From assembly GCA_035549015.1 (NCBI GenBank), contig DASZRW010000010.1, positions 1-64,000 on the forward strand: a stretch of 64,000 nucleotides of DNA, read 5' to 3'. The stretch comes from JAFDZV01 sp035549015. Its GTDB lineage: Bacteria; Bacteroidota; Ignavibacteria; OLB7. The notes under the pieces are model-generated. The model saw only the letters and a list, made by a program, of their open reading frames with translations, searched no databases and was not told where the DNA came from. Every line of letters starts with the position of its first letter. Position 1 is the stretch's first letter. The position numbers were made by a program, and so were the translations under genes. Shown here one piece after another: positions 51,521 through 62,569 of the stretch.

Positions 51521-51763
51521 GGGATTTTTCGGACCCGGCGTCGTGGCGGCATCGGCATGGATGCGTCGATCGAACGGCCGGGGAGTGAACGCTCGCATTA
51601 TATCACGAGATACTTCCTCGTTGCTGTTCCTGGCTCGTTGATTTGAGCCGGCACGGCAATGCGAACGCGGGGCCGGGTGTGGCGGACTTGCCGCAACCCC
51701 CCGGGATGTGTGTTCCTTCCCTTTTCCTGCTTCCATCATCAGTCTCAACTGCTGGAGAGCCAG

Positions 51764-52957
51764 ATGTCGATCATTCTCATTCCAATGCTCCGGTCGGGTG
51801 GATACCGCAGCAAAGTGGAGGGGCAGGCCTGGAAGGAGTATGACTGCGTAGCATGCGGCTGTACCTATCGCTCGCTGATCGCGGCGTCGATGTCGGCGCA
51901 GGGGAAAACCGCGGAGCTCGCGGATCAACGTGCGCGCACGCTTGTAGCAAAAACAATCAGCAAACGAGCGGCGGCGCGGCCATGTCCGAACTGCGGCTGC
52001 TATCAGCCGGATGCAGAGGCCTCCATCCGCAGGGCGAAGGCGGAGCCTTTTCTCTTTCTGCCAGTGATCGGCCTCGCCGTTGCCCTGCTTGCAACGCCGG
52101 CTCAGGTTCGTCCGCTGATATGGCTGGCCGGTGTGGCATTCACCATCCTCGGCGTTGTGGTGCTCGTGCGGCGAGCCCGGTACCATGTGAACGCGAACCC
52201 GCGGAGCGCGAGAGAGAAGGGCCAGAACCTTCTTCGTGAGCGTTCCCTGGAATTGCTGCAGCCGGGGGCCGATCCGGGTCCGGTGGACGTTTCACTGCAA
52301 TACTCCAGCCTTCAGCGCGCGAGACTGGTCGGGTTCCTGCTGGTTGCCGGGCTGTTCCTCTTCGTTGCGACCGACGTGGGGCTCTGGATCTCGGGTGTGC
52401 CGCTCAATCTGGATTGCCGGCCGGTGGTTGCGGGTCCCGGCGATGCCGTTCAGGTGTACCTTCCTGTGGCTATTCATCCGGTGAACGGGCTCTGGCATGG
52501 AGAGGGAGTAGTGCACATCGCCAACGCGGCGGAGCTTGGCCTAGCGGATTCAATGTTTGTGGCCCGTTCACAATCGGACGTATGGGGGAGCCGCATATCC
52601 AACCCCAGCAACTCGTTTCTTGGCGAGGATATCTGGGTTGGGTTCGATCTTCCTGATTCGCCGAATCTTCAGGGGCGCACGCTTCAGGTGGAGGCAACGG
52701 TGGATGTGAAGTATCCGGAGATGAATTCCGGACGCATGTCCTTCCATGAGGTGGAACGGATGGCGAACTACTCCACGTCCATCACTCTTTCCATTCCGGG
52801 GGGCGGTGGCCTGCAGAAGCGTCTGTGGTGGGTCGGCACCATCCTTGGCGTCGTGATGATCCTTCTCGGCTGCCTCACGCTCGTTGACGATATCCGGTCG
52901 ATAGCGCTTCGTGCGCCCGCCCCACGGGTATATCCCGCCGATTACGATCTGCTGTAG
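51764..52957 (+). CDS. Hypothetical membrane protein with zinc-ribbon motifs
   Basis: The 397-residue protein starts at 51764 after GGAGAGCC. Two CxxC pairs (CVACGC near 28-33 and CPNCGC near 74-79) could form a zinc ribbon. Four membrane helices are predicted: about 95-112, 118-136, 185-206 and a C-terminal one near 355-375 (LWWVGTILGVVMILLGCL). A beta-rich domain of ~130 residues lies between helices 3 and 4. No family recognised; function unknown. Confidence 0.75.
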   Translation: MSIILIPMLRSGGYRSKVEGQAWKEYDCVACGCTYRSLIAASMSAQGKTAELADQRARTLVAKTISKRAAARPCPNCGCYQPDAEASIRRAKAEPFLFLPVIGLAVALLATPAQVRPLIWLAGVAFTILGVVVLVRRARYHVNANPRSAREKGQNLLRERSLELLQPGADPGPVDVSLQYSSLQRARLVGFLLVAGLFLFVATDVGLWISGVPLNLDCRPVVAGPGDAVQVYLPVAIHPVNGLWHGEGVVHIANAAELGLADSMFVARSQSDVWGSRISNPSNSFLGEDIWVGFDLPDSPNLQGRTLQVEATVDVKYPEMNSGRMSFHEVERMANYSTSITLSIPGGGGLQKRLWWVGTILGVVMILLGCLTLVDDIRSIALRAPAPRVYPADYDLL

Positions 52958-52990
52958 CATGCCGCGTGGCGGATGTGCCGCGTGGCAGTA

Positions 52991-53887
52991 TCATCGCGGG
53001 GGGAGCGGGAAGGCGTACAGATCAAGCCCGCCGCGGCCTCCGGGGCGGCTGGAGGAGAGATAGAGCGTGCCGCCGGAAACGAAGGGGCTGATATCGTCCG
53101 CATCGGAATTGTACGGTGACGGAAGGCGACGGCGCTCCGCGGCGTTGCGATCCACGGTGAAGAGATCGAAGCCGTTCGTGCCCGCTGAGGCCGCGAAGTA
53201 GAGCGTTCCGGTGGCCGGATCCAGGAAGGGAGCGATCTCGTCGCCGGCCGTGTTCACCGGAGTGCCCAGATTGCGGGGAGCACCCCAGACGCCGGTTGCC
53301 TGCAGCTCGCTCACCCAGATGTCGCTGCCGCCATGGCCGCCCGGCCGGTCCGATGCGAAGTAGAGATATCGGCCGTCCGGCGTGACGAAAGGATAGCCCT
53401 CCCACGAGGTCGAGTTCACATCCTTCCCGAGGTTCACCATCACCGTGCTCTCCCGCTGCACGATGCCGTAGATGTCGCAGCGGCCCAGCGTGTCCGGGCG
53501 GTCGCATGCGCTCACGTAGGCCACGATGTTGAACGGCGAGCCTGCCGGCGCCGGTGCGATGGTTGCGGACTGCGCCTGCGGTGCGTCGAACAGCAGGCGG
53601 TACGGCTGCGCGGCGTCCCATTGGTCGGCCAGACGCATCGAGAAATAAATGCGCGCCGGCCGGTCCGCACGATTCAGCGAACGAAGCGTTGCCTCGCCGC
53701 TCTCGACACGATTGCTGGTGAACAGGAGCGTGGCGGAATCGGAGAGAACCGGGGCGAAGTCATCATAGGGGGAGTTGATCGCGGAGCCGAGGTTGCCGAA
53801 CGCCTGCACGGTGCTCTGCCCCGGGTTCATGCATCCGGCCGCGGCGATCGCGAGGAGCAGCGCCCCCGCGCACGCCGCGCGGCGCAT
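52991..53887 (-). CDS. Lipoprotein with PD40/WD40-like beta-propeller repeats
   Basis: The 298-residue protein starts at the ATG at 53885-53887 and has a lipobox (AIAAAGC, near residue 20). Repeats such as FVTPDGRYLYFASDRPGGHG and FVSGGTLYLSSSRPGGRG are typical PD40 propeller blades, as in TolB and many OmpA-associated lipoproteins of Bacteroidota. Periplasmic or surface, lipid-anchored. It lies 73 bases after the end of hslU, same strand. Confidence 0.88.
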   Translation of the reverse strand: MRRAACAGALLLAIAAAGCMNPGQSTVQAFGNLGSAINSPYDDFAPVLSDSATLLFTSNRVESGEATLRSLNRADRPARIYFSMRLADQWDAAQPYRLLFDAPQAQSATIAPAPAGSPFNIVAYVSACDRPDTLGRCDIYGIVQRESTVMVNLGKDVNSTSWEGYPFVTPDGRYLYFASDRPGGHGGSDIWVSELQATGVWGAPRNLGTPVNTAGDEIAPFLDPATGTLYFAASAGTNGFDLFTVDRNAAERRRLPSPYNSDADDISPFVSGGTLYLSSSRPGGRGGLDLYAFPLPPR

Positions 53888-53960
53888 CACATCGTAGTGC
53901 GATGCGATGCGCCCGCCATGCACACCGGTGCAGCGTTCCGCGAGCGGGCCGCGATCCGGC

Positions 53961-55367
<1,407 letters not shown>

Positions 55368-55581
55368 GATTGATGTATGATTACGGGATGACATGCTTCC
55401 AGCCTCTGCAGGCCGCCGCCCCCATGCGGCGGATCGGGGCCTGCATGGCGCTGCGGACTGCGAAGATAACGATATCGGCAACGAGGCGGCGTTGGATGCA
55501 GCGGGGATTGCAGAGAAGAAGGGATTGCAGAGAGGGGGAGGCCGGGGAGGAGCCTCGGGCGCGGAGCGTGTCGTGAAACAT

Positions 55582-55611
55582 AAACGCCCGGTACGGGGTG
55601 TACCGGGCGTT
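55582..55611 (-). terminator. Terminator of the NYN-domain gene
   Basis: A perfect 11-bp stem (ACGCCCGGTAC at 55584-55594 with GTACCGGGCGT at 55600-55610, loop GGGGT) is followed on the minus strand by TTTATGTTTC. It lies 28 bases past the NYN gene's stop codon. Confidence 0.8.
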
Positions 55612-55638
55612 GAATCGAAGCGGATCGAATATGCAGGA

Positions 55639-56703
55639 TCAACCACCGGGCATCCGTTCTCGTACCGACGGATGATTGTAGTTGACAATGATGATCGAGT
55701 AGTCATACGGCTCACCGCGACGCTTCTCCACTCTGATGGCTCCGGCCGATTCCAGGTTCGCCAGCAACGCCTTGCGCTCGTAATCGGCAAGGCGCGGGAG
55801 CGCATCGGAAAGCTTCCGAAGGTACGGACTCATCCATACTTCAGGGTGCCGGCCGTAATGCTTCAGAAGGACATCGATGCAGATCTGCTCCTCCTCGTCG
55901 ACGATGGGAATCGCCGGGTTGAAGTCGGCCGTCATCACGTCCACGTATCGTGGCTGTGCGGGCCATGAACGCCGGCGATCAACGCCGACCTCGTCGTCCA
56001 TGGCCATATCGTGCCCGTTGTTCATTCCGGACGCGATACCGTAATCCTCATCGGATTCTCCTTCACGACGCTGAAGCTCCGCACTGCGTACTTCGTCGCG
56101 TTCGCGTTCATCGTCGGCAACCTCGCGCTGGCGACGTGCCGAATATTCGAGGCGGGCAAGAAGGTCGTGGTTCAACAACGCCATCGCATCGATGAAGTTG
56201 TGCTGTCCGATGTTGAGCAGGAGATCACCGGAGATGTTACCACGAAATGCAACGGCGAAGACCGAGCGCCCGTGTCGCTTCAGGTGCTGGATCATTGGGA
56301 TGTAATCGCGGTCGCCGGCAAGGAAGACAAAGCCTTCGATATCGGGCCGCGTATACAGTACTTCCATCGCGTCGATACAGAGCTTCATATCGGCGCTGTT
56401 CTTTCGATCGGTGCTGAGCACGTTGTGCGTCTCCACCCCCATCAGAAAGAGATTGCCCTGCGGTCCGAACTTCAGCCGTTCGAAGTCCGCGTAGGCGTTC
56501 ACAATGATGCAATGCAGGCCAAGGCGTCGCTCGAGATAGTTCTGCAGGTTGCGGAGCATCTCAAACAGGTAGTTGTTGAGATCTGGGAGATCCGCATAGT
56601 TGTCCTTCAGGTAATAGTAAATGTTCTCGAAGTCGATGAACACCGCGGCGTGTGTACGCGGCTTAGGAGTCGCCTGGGACCTTATTCCGGAATTGTGGGT
56701 CAT
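55639..56703 (-). CDS. NYN-domain (PIN-like) nuclease protein with C-terminal winged-helix
   Basis: The 354-residue protein has an N-terminal NYN/DUF88 domain (about 15-180; AVFIDFENI with the first acidic residue, SADMKLCIDAM, FVFLAGDRDYIPMI). This LabA/MARF1-like fold usually cleaves RNA. A low-complexity acidic linker (about 205-245) joins it to a C-terminal ~80-residue domain (CIDVLLKHYGRH ... YSIIIVNYNHP) that may be an OST-HTH/LOTUS-type winged helix. It is upstream of hslU on the same strand but separated by a terminator. Role probably in RNA processing or regulation. Confidence 0.82.
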   Translation of the reverse strand: MTHNSGIRSQATPKPRTHAAVFIDFENIYYYLKDNYADLPDLNNYLFEMLRNLQNYLERRLGLHCIIVNAYADFERLKFGPQGNLFLMGVETHNVLSTDRKNSADMKLCIDAMEVLYTRPDIEGFVFLAGDRDYIPMIQHLKRHGRSVFAVAFRGNISGDLLLNIGQHNFIDAMALLNHDLLARLEYSARRQREVADDERERDEVRSAELQRREGESDEDYGIASGMNNGHDMAMDDEVGVDRRRSWPAQPRYVDVMTADFNPAIPIVDEEEQICIDVLLKHYGRHPEVWMSPYLRKLSDALPRLADYERKALLANLESAGAIRVEKRRGEPYDYSIIIVNYNHPSVRERMPGG

Positions 56704-57159
56704 GGAATGAACGATTAGTTACTGCAATAGAACTACGGCCACCGAGAGCCGCCTTCCGTGGGAAGTCAACCGGATAACCCGAGTGGGGTCCGGCGAGGGG
56801 AACACCGGGGAGTGTGTGCCACAGAAGGGTTGTTACGAGCCGCGGGCCGCAGTCGCAACTCGTATCAAGGCTAGGGAATCGGGCGAGGCTTCCGGGCACG
56901 GAGGGTCACTGCGTGCACATCCACCTCAGGAGTACAACCGGGAGAGACGTCGTATTGCGATTGCCGCGCAGGGAATGGCGTCGCAACAACTGACCGGTCA
57001 AGATACATATACTCGGCAGAATTGGAGCATTGTTTTGATCGGTGGGGGTCACTTTCGTGTACTATTGCTCATGGTACGAAGCGGAATTGTACCGGCCAAT
57101 CCGCCAACATAACTAGCTTGATGTTATCCAGCGCCGGTGCCGGCCGGCCGTGTCTCGCT
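56704..57159. other. Intergenic between NYN and rpoN genes
   Basis: These 456 bases hold the promoter of the NYN gene (leftward) and the 3' end of rpoN (leftward). A 15-base string shared with 13337 occurs at 56825. No credible gene, and no clear rpoN terminator. Confidence 0.35.
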
Positions 57160-59304
57160 CTACAATGCGCGGCGGAGCCTGGCCACCGGAATATTCAATT
57201 GCTCGCGATACTTCGCCACTGTGCGCCGGGCCACGTGAAATCCGGCCCGCTCCATTTCCTGCGTCAGCGCATCGTCCGAGAGCGGATGGTGCTTGTCCTC
57301 CGCATCGATGAGTTCCTGGATGCGCGCCTTCACGATCTTCGTGGAAACCTCCTCGCCGCTGGCCGTCTCCAGTTTCTCGGAGAAGAAATAACGGAGCTCG
57401 AATGTACCGAAATCGGTCTGCACGTATTTACCGTTCACCACGCGGCAGACCGTGGAGATGTCCATTCCGATTCTCTCGGCTACATCCTTGTATATCATCG
57501 GACGGATCAGGTTCGGACCGCCCGTGAAGAAACCGCTCTGCAGGTCCACGATTGCACGCATGACACGCATCATCGTCTGCCTGCGCTGATGGATGGAGGC
57601 GATAAACCACTTGGCAGCCTCGAGTTTGTCGCGGATAAATCGCCGTGTCTCGCGATCAACCTGGCGCTGCCCACCCTCGCCGCGCCGGATCAATTCCTGA
57701 TATGCGTGGTTGATCCTGAGCGGCGGGATCGCGCGGTCGTTCGGAATGATCAGAAAGTCGTCCTCGTCCCGCTCCACGACGAAGTCCGGCGTGACGTAAT
57801 TGTTCTCCACGATGTTCACCGAGCCGCCGCCCGGCTTCGGGTTGAGCGTGCGGATCACCTCCATCGCGTCGCGCAGTTCCTCCGTTGTGCACCCCAGCTT
57901 CGCGGTGATCTTCTCGAAGTGCTTCATCGTGAACTCCGCGTACGTATCGCGAAGCACGCGATAGGCCAGATCGTGCCCGGCGGATCCGTTGGCGGCGACC
58001 TCCAACTGTATCATCAGACATTCGCGAAGGTCACGCGCACCGATGCCCGGAGGGTCCAGGCGCTGGATCATGCGGAGCACCTTCTCCGCTTCCGAGTATG
58101 TGAACACCTCCTCGATGGCAGGCGCCGGATCGGTACCGGCGTCGGCGGTGTGGCCGCCGGCTCCGTGCACGGCTTCACGGCCGGCCCCTGCCGCGCCGGC
58201 GTGTTCGGCGGCCGGGGGAATCTCCGGCGCCAGCGCCGCGGTCCCCTGCTCCAGCAGCCGCGAGAGATCCTCGATCGAGAGGCGCGACATATCGGCGAGC
58301 GAAAGCGATGAAAGGCTGGCAGCCTCCGTCCTCGGCGTTCCCTCCTGCGCTGCATCCACGTCAGTGCCGGTGCCGAAGGGGGGCGTTCCAGGCTGTTCCA
58401 TCGACGATTGAGTGCGCGGCCGCATTCCGCCGAGCGTCGGCACATTCTCGAGCGTATCGTACAGGTCCCCACCGAACGGATCGACCGGCTTCCCGGCCGC
58501 ATGCACCGCGTTCCCCTCCGCATCCACCTCGTAGCTGCCGTCGCCGTATTCATCGGCATCACGTGCGAATCCGCCGTGACCGTTACGGCCGTGGCCGTCC
58601 GTCCCGTACGGATGGGAGTAGAGGAGCCTGTCCCGGCCGAACGGTTCGTCGGCGATCAGATCCTCGTAGCTGTCGAAGTGCCCGTCACCGAGCGCCGTCG
58701 TGGAGGCGGACTCCGCCAGCTCCTGCGCGGCGCGGCGCGTGGCTGCGATGAACTTGTTCAGATCGTCCACGATATCGGACAGATCGCGGAGCAGATAGCC
58801 GTGGTCATCGATATTGCCGATGATCTCCTCGGCAAGCGCGGTCTCGTCATCGGTGATCTCCTGCAGCCGGAGTTGCGCCAGCAACTGCTCGGCGAGCGAC
58901 TCCTCCGCACGCTGCGGGAACTCGTCCTGCTCCTCGCTCTCCTGCCCCGTGAAGGAGGGGGCCTTGTATCCCTCCCCTTCGTCCGGCATATACTCGGACC
59001 ATTCCAGTTCACGGTCCACTTCCGGTTCGTCGGCCCCTCGTTCGGCCTCCGGCGAATCCTCGCCGCCGGCATCGCCGCTCTCCGTTCGCGACTCCGCAGT
59101 GATCGGCTCGGCATCGATCTCCTGGTCCGGAATCTCGTCCTGCATGTCGTCCAGAAGCGGGTTGGCCTCCAGCTCCTCCTTGATCCGTTGCTCCAGGGCA
59201 AGCACCGGCAACTGCAGCATCTTGAGATACTGCACCTGCTGCGGGGAGAGGCGCTGAAGCAGCGAGTGTCGTTGTGAGAGTGACAGCATGATCGCCTGAC
59301 TCAA
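57160..59304 (-). CDS. rpoN: RNA polymerase sigma-54 factor with a large internal insertion
   Basis: The 714-residue protein is much longer than usual sigma-54 (about 480). Region I (residues 7-50, Gln/Leu-rich) contacts activators; the core-binding domain is split: its first half ends near 185 and it resumes near 400 (VFTYSEAEKVLRMIQRLDPPG). Between them is a ~215-residue low-complexity Gly/Asp/Ala-rich insertion. The C-terminal DNA-binding region is normal, including the -24-binding RpoN box ARRTVAKYRE (692-701). No bEBP activator gene is beside it. Confidence 0.93.
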   Translation of the reverse strand: MSQAIMLSLSQRHSLLQRLSPQQVQYLKMLQLPVLALEQRIKEELEANPLLDDMQDEIPDQEIDAEPITAESRTESGDAGGEDSPEAERGADEPEVDRELEWSEYMPDEGEGYKAPSFTGQESEEQDEFPQRAEESLAEQLLAQLRLQEITDDETALAEEIIGNIDDHGYLLRDLSDIVDDLNKFIAATRRAAQELAESASTTALGDGHFDSYEDLIADEPFGRDRLLYSHPYGTDGHGRNGHGGFARDADEYGDGSYEVDAEGNAVHAAGKPVDPFGGDLYDTLENVPTLGGMRPRTQSSMEQPGTPPFGTGTDVDAAQEGTPRTEAASLSSLSLADMSRLSIEDLSRLLEQGTAALAPEIPPAAEHAGAAGAGREAVHGAGGHTADAGTDPAPAIEEVFTYSEAEKVLRMIQRLDPPGIGARDLRECLMIQLEVAANGSAGHDLAYRVLRDTYAEFTMKHFEKITAKLGCTTEELRDAMEVIRTLNPKPGGGSVNIVENNYVTPDFVVERDEDDFLIIPNDRAIPPLRINHAYQELIRRGEGGQRQVDRETRRFIRDKLEAAKWFIASIHQRRQTMMRVMRAIVDLQSGFFTGGPNLIRPMIYKDVAERIGMDISTVCRVVNGKYVQTDFGTFELRYFFSEKLETASGEEVSTKIVKARIQELIDAEDKHHPLSDDALTQEMERAGFHVARRTVAKYREQLNIPVARLRRAL

Positions 59305-59645
59305 TTCATTCTACCGCGGCCGAGCGAAGTTCCGATCGGCACGGATCGTGCCAATTCAACCGCCGGGAGAGACGGCAATATAATCAACGTATGCCCGGGC
59401 ATGGCGCGCCGTTGCGCGGAATAGTGGATAGACGCGTCCGGACGAGACGCATTTCCGGGAGGAAGATTGCCGCCGCACAGCACCGCGGATTCACCGAACT
59501 CCGGATCGCCGGCATCGGCCGGGAAGACTGTCGGGCCGGCTCGTGGGGCGGTGCATCCTGCCACTGCCTTCCCGGCGGCCGTATTCCCGGCGGCCGTATT
59601 CCCGGCAGCCGTGTTCCCGGCGGCCGGCACTCCCCGAAGAGGTGC
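59305..59645. other. Intergenic with 15-bp tandem repeats
   Basis: This spacer upstream of rpoN (leftward) and downstream of the DUF3109 gene (leftward) holds the rpoN promoter and the tandem repeats at 59566-59625. No gene is seen. Confidence 0.35.
59566..59625 (+). repeat. 15-bp tandem repeat, about four copies
   Basis: Units GTATTCCCGGCGGCC at 59581, 59596 (one change) and 59611 (one change), with a shorter, less similar unit before them. Coding potential in any frame is only a simple AAGNT-like repeat, so it is probably non-coding and slippage-prone. Confidence 0.8.
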
Positions 59646-60218
59646 CTACTTCCGCGGACTCCGCTTCTCGATGCGGTTCACGAGTTCCCTGTAGTACTCC
59701 TCGCCGTACGTCCGCACGATCGCCTCCTTCAGGAACTTGTAGAGCGGCATGCCGCGTCTGGTTCCGTTCTCCACTGCCGGCTGGCACTCCGGGATGCGTT
59801 CGTAGCGCAGATAGTCCGCATCGAACACCTGGTCGATACGAATGGGGAACAGGTGGCAGCTCAACGGCTTGCGGAACGAGGTCTCCTTCCTGAAGTAGGC
59901 GCGTTCGATCGCGCATTTGGCGACGTCACCCTCGTAGTAGACGAAGACGCAGTCGCGGCGGTCGATGCACCGGGTTGCGAAGTCACCGGGCCTCCCTTCC
60001 ACGGCGCCTCGCGCCTCGATGACGGCACGATTGCGTTCGGCCAGATAGGGAAGCGCGGCGGGGATCGCATCCTGGATCAACTGCACCTCGGCATCATCGA
60101 GCGGGGCGCCGCGCCCGCCCGGCATGGTGCAGCATGCGCCCTTGCATGCGCCGATGTCGCACGCGAACCGTGCGGTTGCAAGTGCCTCGTCGGCAACGGT
60201 ATCCAGGATCGTAAACAT
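59646..60218 (-). CDS. DUF3109 (YkgJ-like) Cys-rich protein
   Basis: The 190-residue cytoplasmic protein has the Cys clusters of the DUF3109/YkgJ family: CDIGACKGACC near residue 20, RCIDRRDC and KCAIE near 85-105, and CHLFPIR near 125. These likely bind an Fe-S or zinc centre. The family is widespread in Bacteroidota; its function is unknown. Length matches the family. A divergent gene lies to its right. Confidence 0.9.
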   Translation of the reverse strand: MFTILDTVADEALATARFACDIGACKGACCTMPGGRGAPLDDAEVQLIQDAIPAALPYLAERNRAVIEARGAVEGRPGDFATRCIDRRDCVFVYYEGDVAKCAIERAYFRKETSFRKPLSCHLFPIRIDQVFDADYLRYERIPECQPAVENGTRRGMPLYKFLKEAIVRTYGEEYYRELVNRIEKRSPRK

Positions 60219-60385
60219 TGCCCCACAATATCGTTCCCGGGGCCGGCTGGTTGACCCGGGACCGACATACTGTTACACTATCCGGAAGGGTTGCTTTGTA
60301 TGATTGCCAAGTGCTTGACGCAGTCGAATCGCGACATCTCCCTGGTGCCGGAACCACCCGGCAACATTGCTGCTGACCGCCTCCA
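60219..60385. promoter_or_regulatory. Divergent promoter region
   Basis: Contains the promoter of the leftward DUF3109 gene. The next rightward gene's true start is uncertain, so its promoter may lie here or further right. Confidence 0.3.
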
Positions 60386-61357
60386 TTGGAACATCGCATT
60401 GCAATGTGCTCATACGAGCGCAGTAGAGGATTGCGCCTGTGTGACCAGGCCCTGACGCTTGATTCATGCGGCTTTGCGGGTGGGCAGGATTGTGAATCGA
60501 CCAATCATTGTAGTACCGTACGGACCGAGACGTTGCTGATTTCATCAACAGATCCGTTGCAGCCAAAACCGAATGGCGCATCCTTCGCCCAACCCTCGTC
60601 ACCGGGCGCAGGCGGCGGTGCGGGTGCGCCCGTTCGCGAGTTCGCGGAGCCGGTGCCGGAGCATCTCCGTTCGGGGTACCAGGCGCTGATGGCGGGAGAT
60701 GCCGATACGGCTCTGGAACTCTGGGTGAAGCTCTACGAACGGTATCCATCCGCCGAAGTCTGCGGTCACATTGCGCGGGTTCACTACTACAAGACATTCT
60801 TCCTCGGTCACGGCCCCGGCCATCCGATGCATGCGGAGCATATCGCTCAGATGCGTCTGTGGGCGGAGCGTGCGCTCTCGCTCAATCCCAATTCATCGAT
60901 CGGGCATGCTCTGCTTGGAGCCGCAATCGGGCGGCAGGCGCTGATGTCCGGCTCGCGGCGCCAGATCGTGAAGAGCACGTGGCAGGTGAAGCATCATGCG
61001 GAGCAGGCGATCCTGATCGACAACACCTGGATGGGGCACTTCGTTCTCGGGTCATGGCACCGCGAGATCGCCTCGGTGGCGCGCTGGATGCGCGCAATTG
61101 CGGGGCTGCTGCGCGCACGCATCCCGGTGGGATCGTACGAGGAGGCGCTGAAGCATTTCGACGAGGTGCTGAAGCAGTATCCCGAGAACAACACGATGTA
61201 TGCGGAGATCGCGTACACGTACGAGAAGATGGGAGACATGAAGCGCGCCAAGGAGAACTACGCGCGCGCGCTGGCGATGCCGGTGTTCCGCCATCCGATC
61301 GCCCCTCACCTCACCCGCCAGGCAGCGGAGCACTACCGCAAGGTGTTCGGCTCGTAG
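60386..61357 (+). CDS. TPR-repeat protein, RMD-like (start uncertain)
   Basis: The frame is open for 323 residues, but the first ~85 look non-coding or linker-like; a TTG near 60531 is a plausible real start. From about residue 90 a helical repeat region runs to the end: SGYQALMAGDADTALELW, AERALSLNPNSSIGHALLGA and AYTYEKMGDMKRAKENYARAL are TPR motifs. The middle (HHAEQAILIDNTWMGHFVLG) resembles the regulator-of-microtubule-dynamics-like TPR family, which in bacteria is of unknown role. Probably a cytoplasmic scaffold. Confidence 0.7.
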   Translation: MEHRIAMCSYERSRGLRLCDQALTLDSCGFAGGQDCESTNHCSTVRTETLLISSTDPLQPKPNGASFAQPSSPGAGGGAGAPVREFAEPVPEHLRSGYQALMAGDADTALELWVKLYERYPSAEVCGHIARVHYYKTFFLGHGPGHPMHAEHIAQMRLWAERALSLNPNSSIGHALLGAAIGRQALMSGSRRQIVKSTWQVKHHAEQAILIDNTWMGHFVLGSWHREIASVARWMRAIAGLLRARIPVGSYEEALKHFDEVLKQYPENNTMYAEIAYTYEKMGDMKRAKENYARALAMPVFRHPIAPHLTRQAAEHYRKVFGS

Positions 61358-61538
61358 CATTCCGGCAGCGCATCCCCGGCCGGTTACCGGACCGCCAGCC
61401 CCACCGGGCCGCGATCATTCCGTAGATTTTCCTTCCCGCGTCTTCAGCCGGCGCCACGATCCTCATGGCGAATGCCACGGCAACAGAGACCACTTCGCAC
61501 CGGACGTTCAATCGTATTCCATCGGAGACTATTCGCCG

Positions 61539-62279
61539 ATGCTTCTCTACGCTCAGATTGCTCTTGCGGCCCTGATCGCCGGAACGCTGGACACCGCTGC
61601 CGGCCTGGGTGGCGGCCTGCTGTTGCTGCCGATGCTGGCGATGCTTACCGGCAGCAAGGACGCAGTGCTTCTCTCCGCGCTGATACCGCTCGGCTGGAAC
61701 CTTCCGCGTCTGGTGCTGCTGCGCGAGTGGGTGAACTGGCGGGTTGCGCTTCAGTTCGCCGTGGGAATCGTACCGGGCACCTACATCGGCGCATGGCTCC
61801 TCGAGCTTCTCGATGCGCACGTCCTCTCCACGGCCATCGGCGGGCTGCTGATCCTCTTCGGGATCTATTACATCCTCAAGCTGTATGTGGATCTCCCGGA
61901 GCCGCGAGGGGTGAAGCGTGGGTGGTTCCCGGTTGTGGGGCTTGTCTCCGGCGTGATCGGCGCGCTTCTCGGTGCCGGCCACGGGCCGCTGCAGACCGGA
62001 GCGCTGATTGCCTCCTCGATGTCCGTGCGCGAGATCGCCGGCACCAACGGCGCCCTTGGAAGCATCGTTGCGCTCTCGCGGATTGCCGGCTATGCCGTGC
62101 GGGGCATTCTGGATGGCTCGGTACTCATCCCAGCCGCGGTGGGGATGGTGGGGGCATGGGGGGGTGCGCATCTCGGCGTGCACCTGATCCGGCGCTCCAA
62201 GGATGCCACACTCGAACTCGTGATCGCGATCGTGCTGGTGATTGCCGGTGCCAAGATGCTGTATACGGGCCTGCATTGA
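61539..62279 (+). CDS. TauE/SafE-family (sulfite exporter-like) permease
   Basis: The 246-residue inner-membrane protein has 7-8 membrane helices in two related halves: GTLDTAAGLGGGLLLLPML near the start and SGVIGALLGAGHGPLQTGAL in the second half, both TauE/SafE (DUF81) hallmarks. Such permeases export sulfite, sulfoacetate or related anions; the substrate here is unknown. It ends 125 bases before copy B of the 151-bp repeat. Confidence 0.88.
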   Translation: MLLYAQIALAALIAGTLDTAAGLGGGLLLLPMLAMLTGSKDAVLLSALIPLGWNLPRLVLLREWVNWRVALQFAVGIVPGTYIGAWLLELLDAHVLSTAIGGLLILFGIYYILKLYVDLPEPRGVKRGWFPVVGLVSGVIGALLGAGHGPLQTGALIASSMSVREIAGTNGALGSIVALSRIAGYAVRGILDGSVLIPAAVGMVGAWGGAHLGVHLIRRSKDATLELVIAIVLVIAGAKMLYTGLH

Positions 62280-62403
62280 GCCTGCAGCGAACATCCCCTT
62301 GGAACGGCCTCGATGGCTTCACTCGAGCACGCGGCACGCTCGGAGCGAACCGCGATGAACCTGGCCTGCTGCGGTGCGGCCGGGCCGATGCTGCGGCGTT
62401 CAC

Positions 62404-62554
62404 TACGTACAGAGGGAATCGATTCCTGATGGGACTTCGATCTGTTATCGCGGAGTGTGACTCCGCGATCGTCATCGGAAGAATGGGGCCGGAGTACAAC
62501 TCAGGCCCAACGTGCTCTTCAGAGCATATCAGGATACGTCTTCGCAAGTACGTA
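62404..62554. repeat. 151-bp dispersed repeat, copy B
   Basis: Ungapped match to 13742-13892 with about a dozen mismatches, including the central hairpin ATCGCGGAGT-GTG-ACTCCGCGAT (62446-62468). It lies between the TauE/SafE gene and the 3' end of the AlbA_2 gene. Confidence 0.85.
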
Positions 62555-62569
62555 GCAGCCGGCGCACCG

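Noticed and set aside
59566..59625. CRISPR-like array
   Set aside because: Units are adjacent with no spacers; this is a simple tandem repeat. No cas genes in the window.
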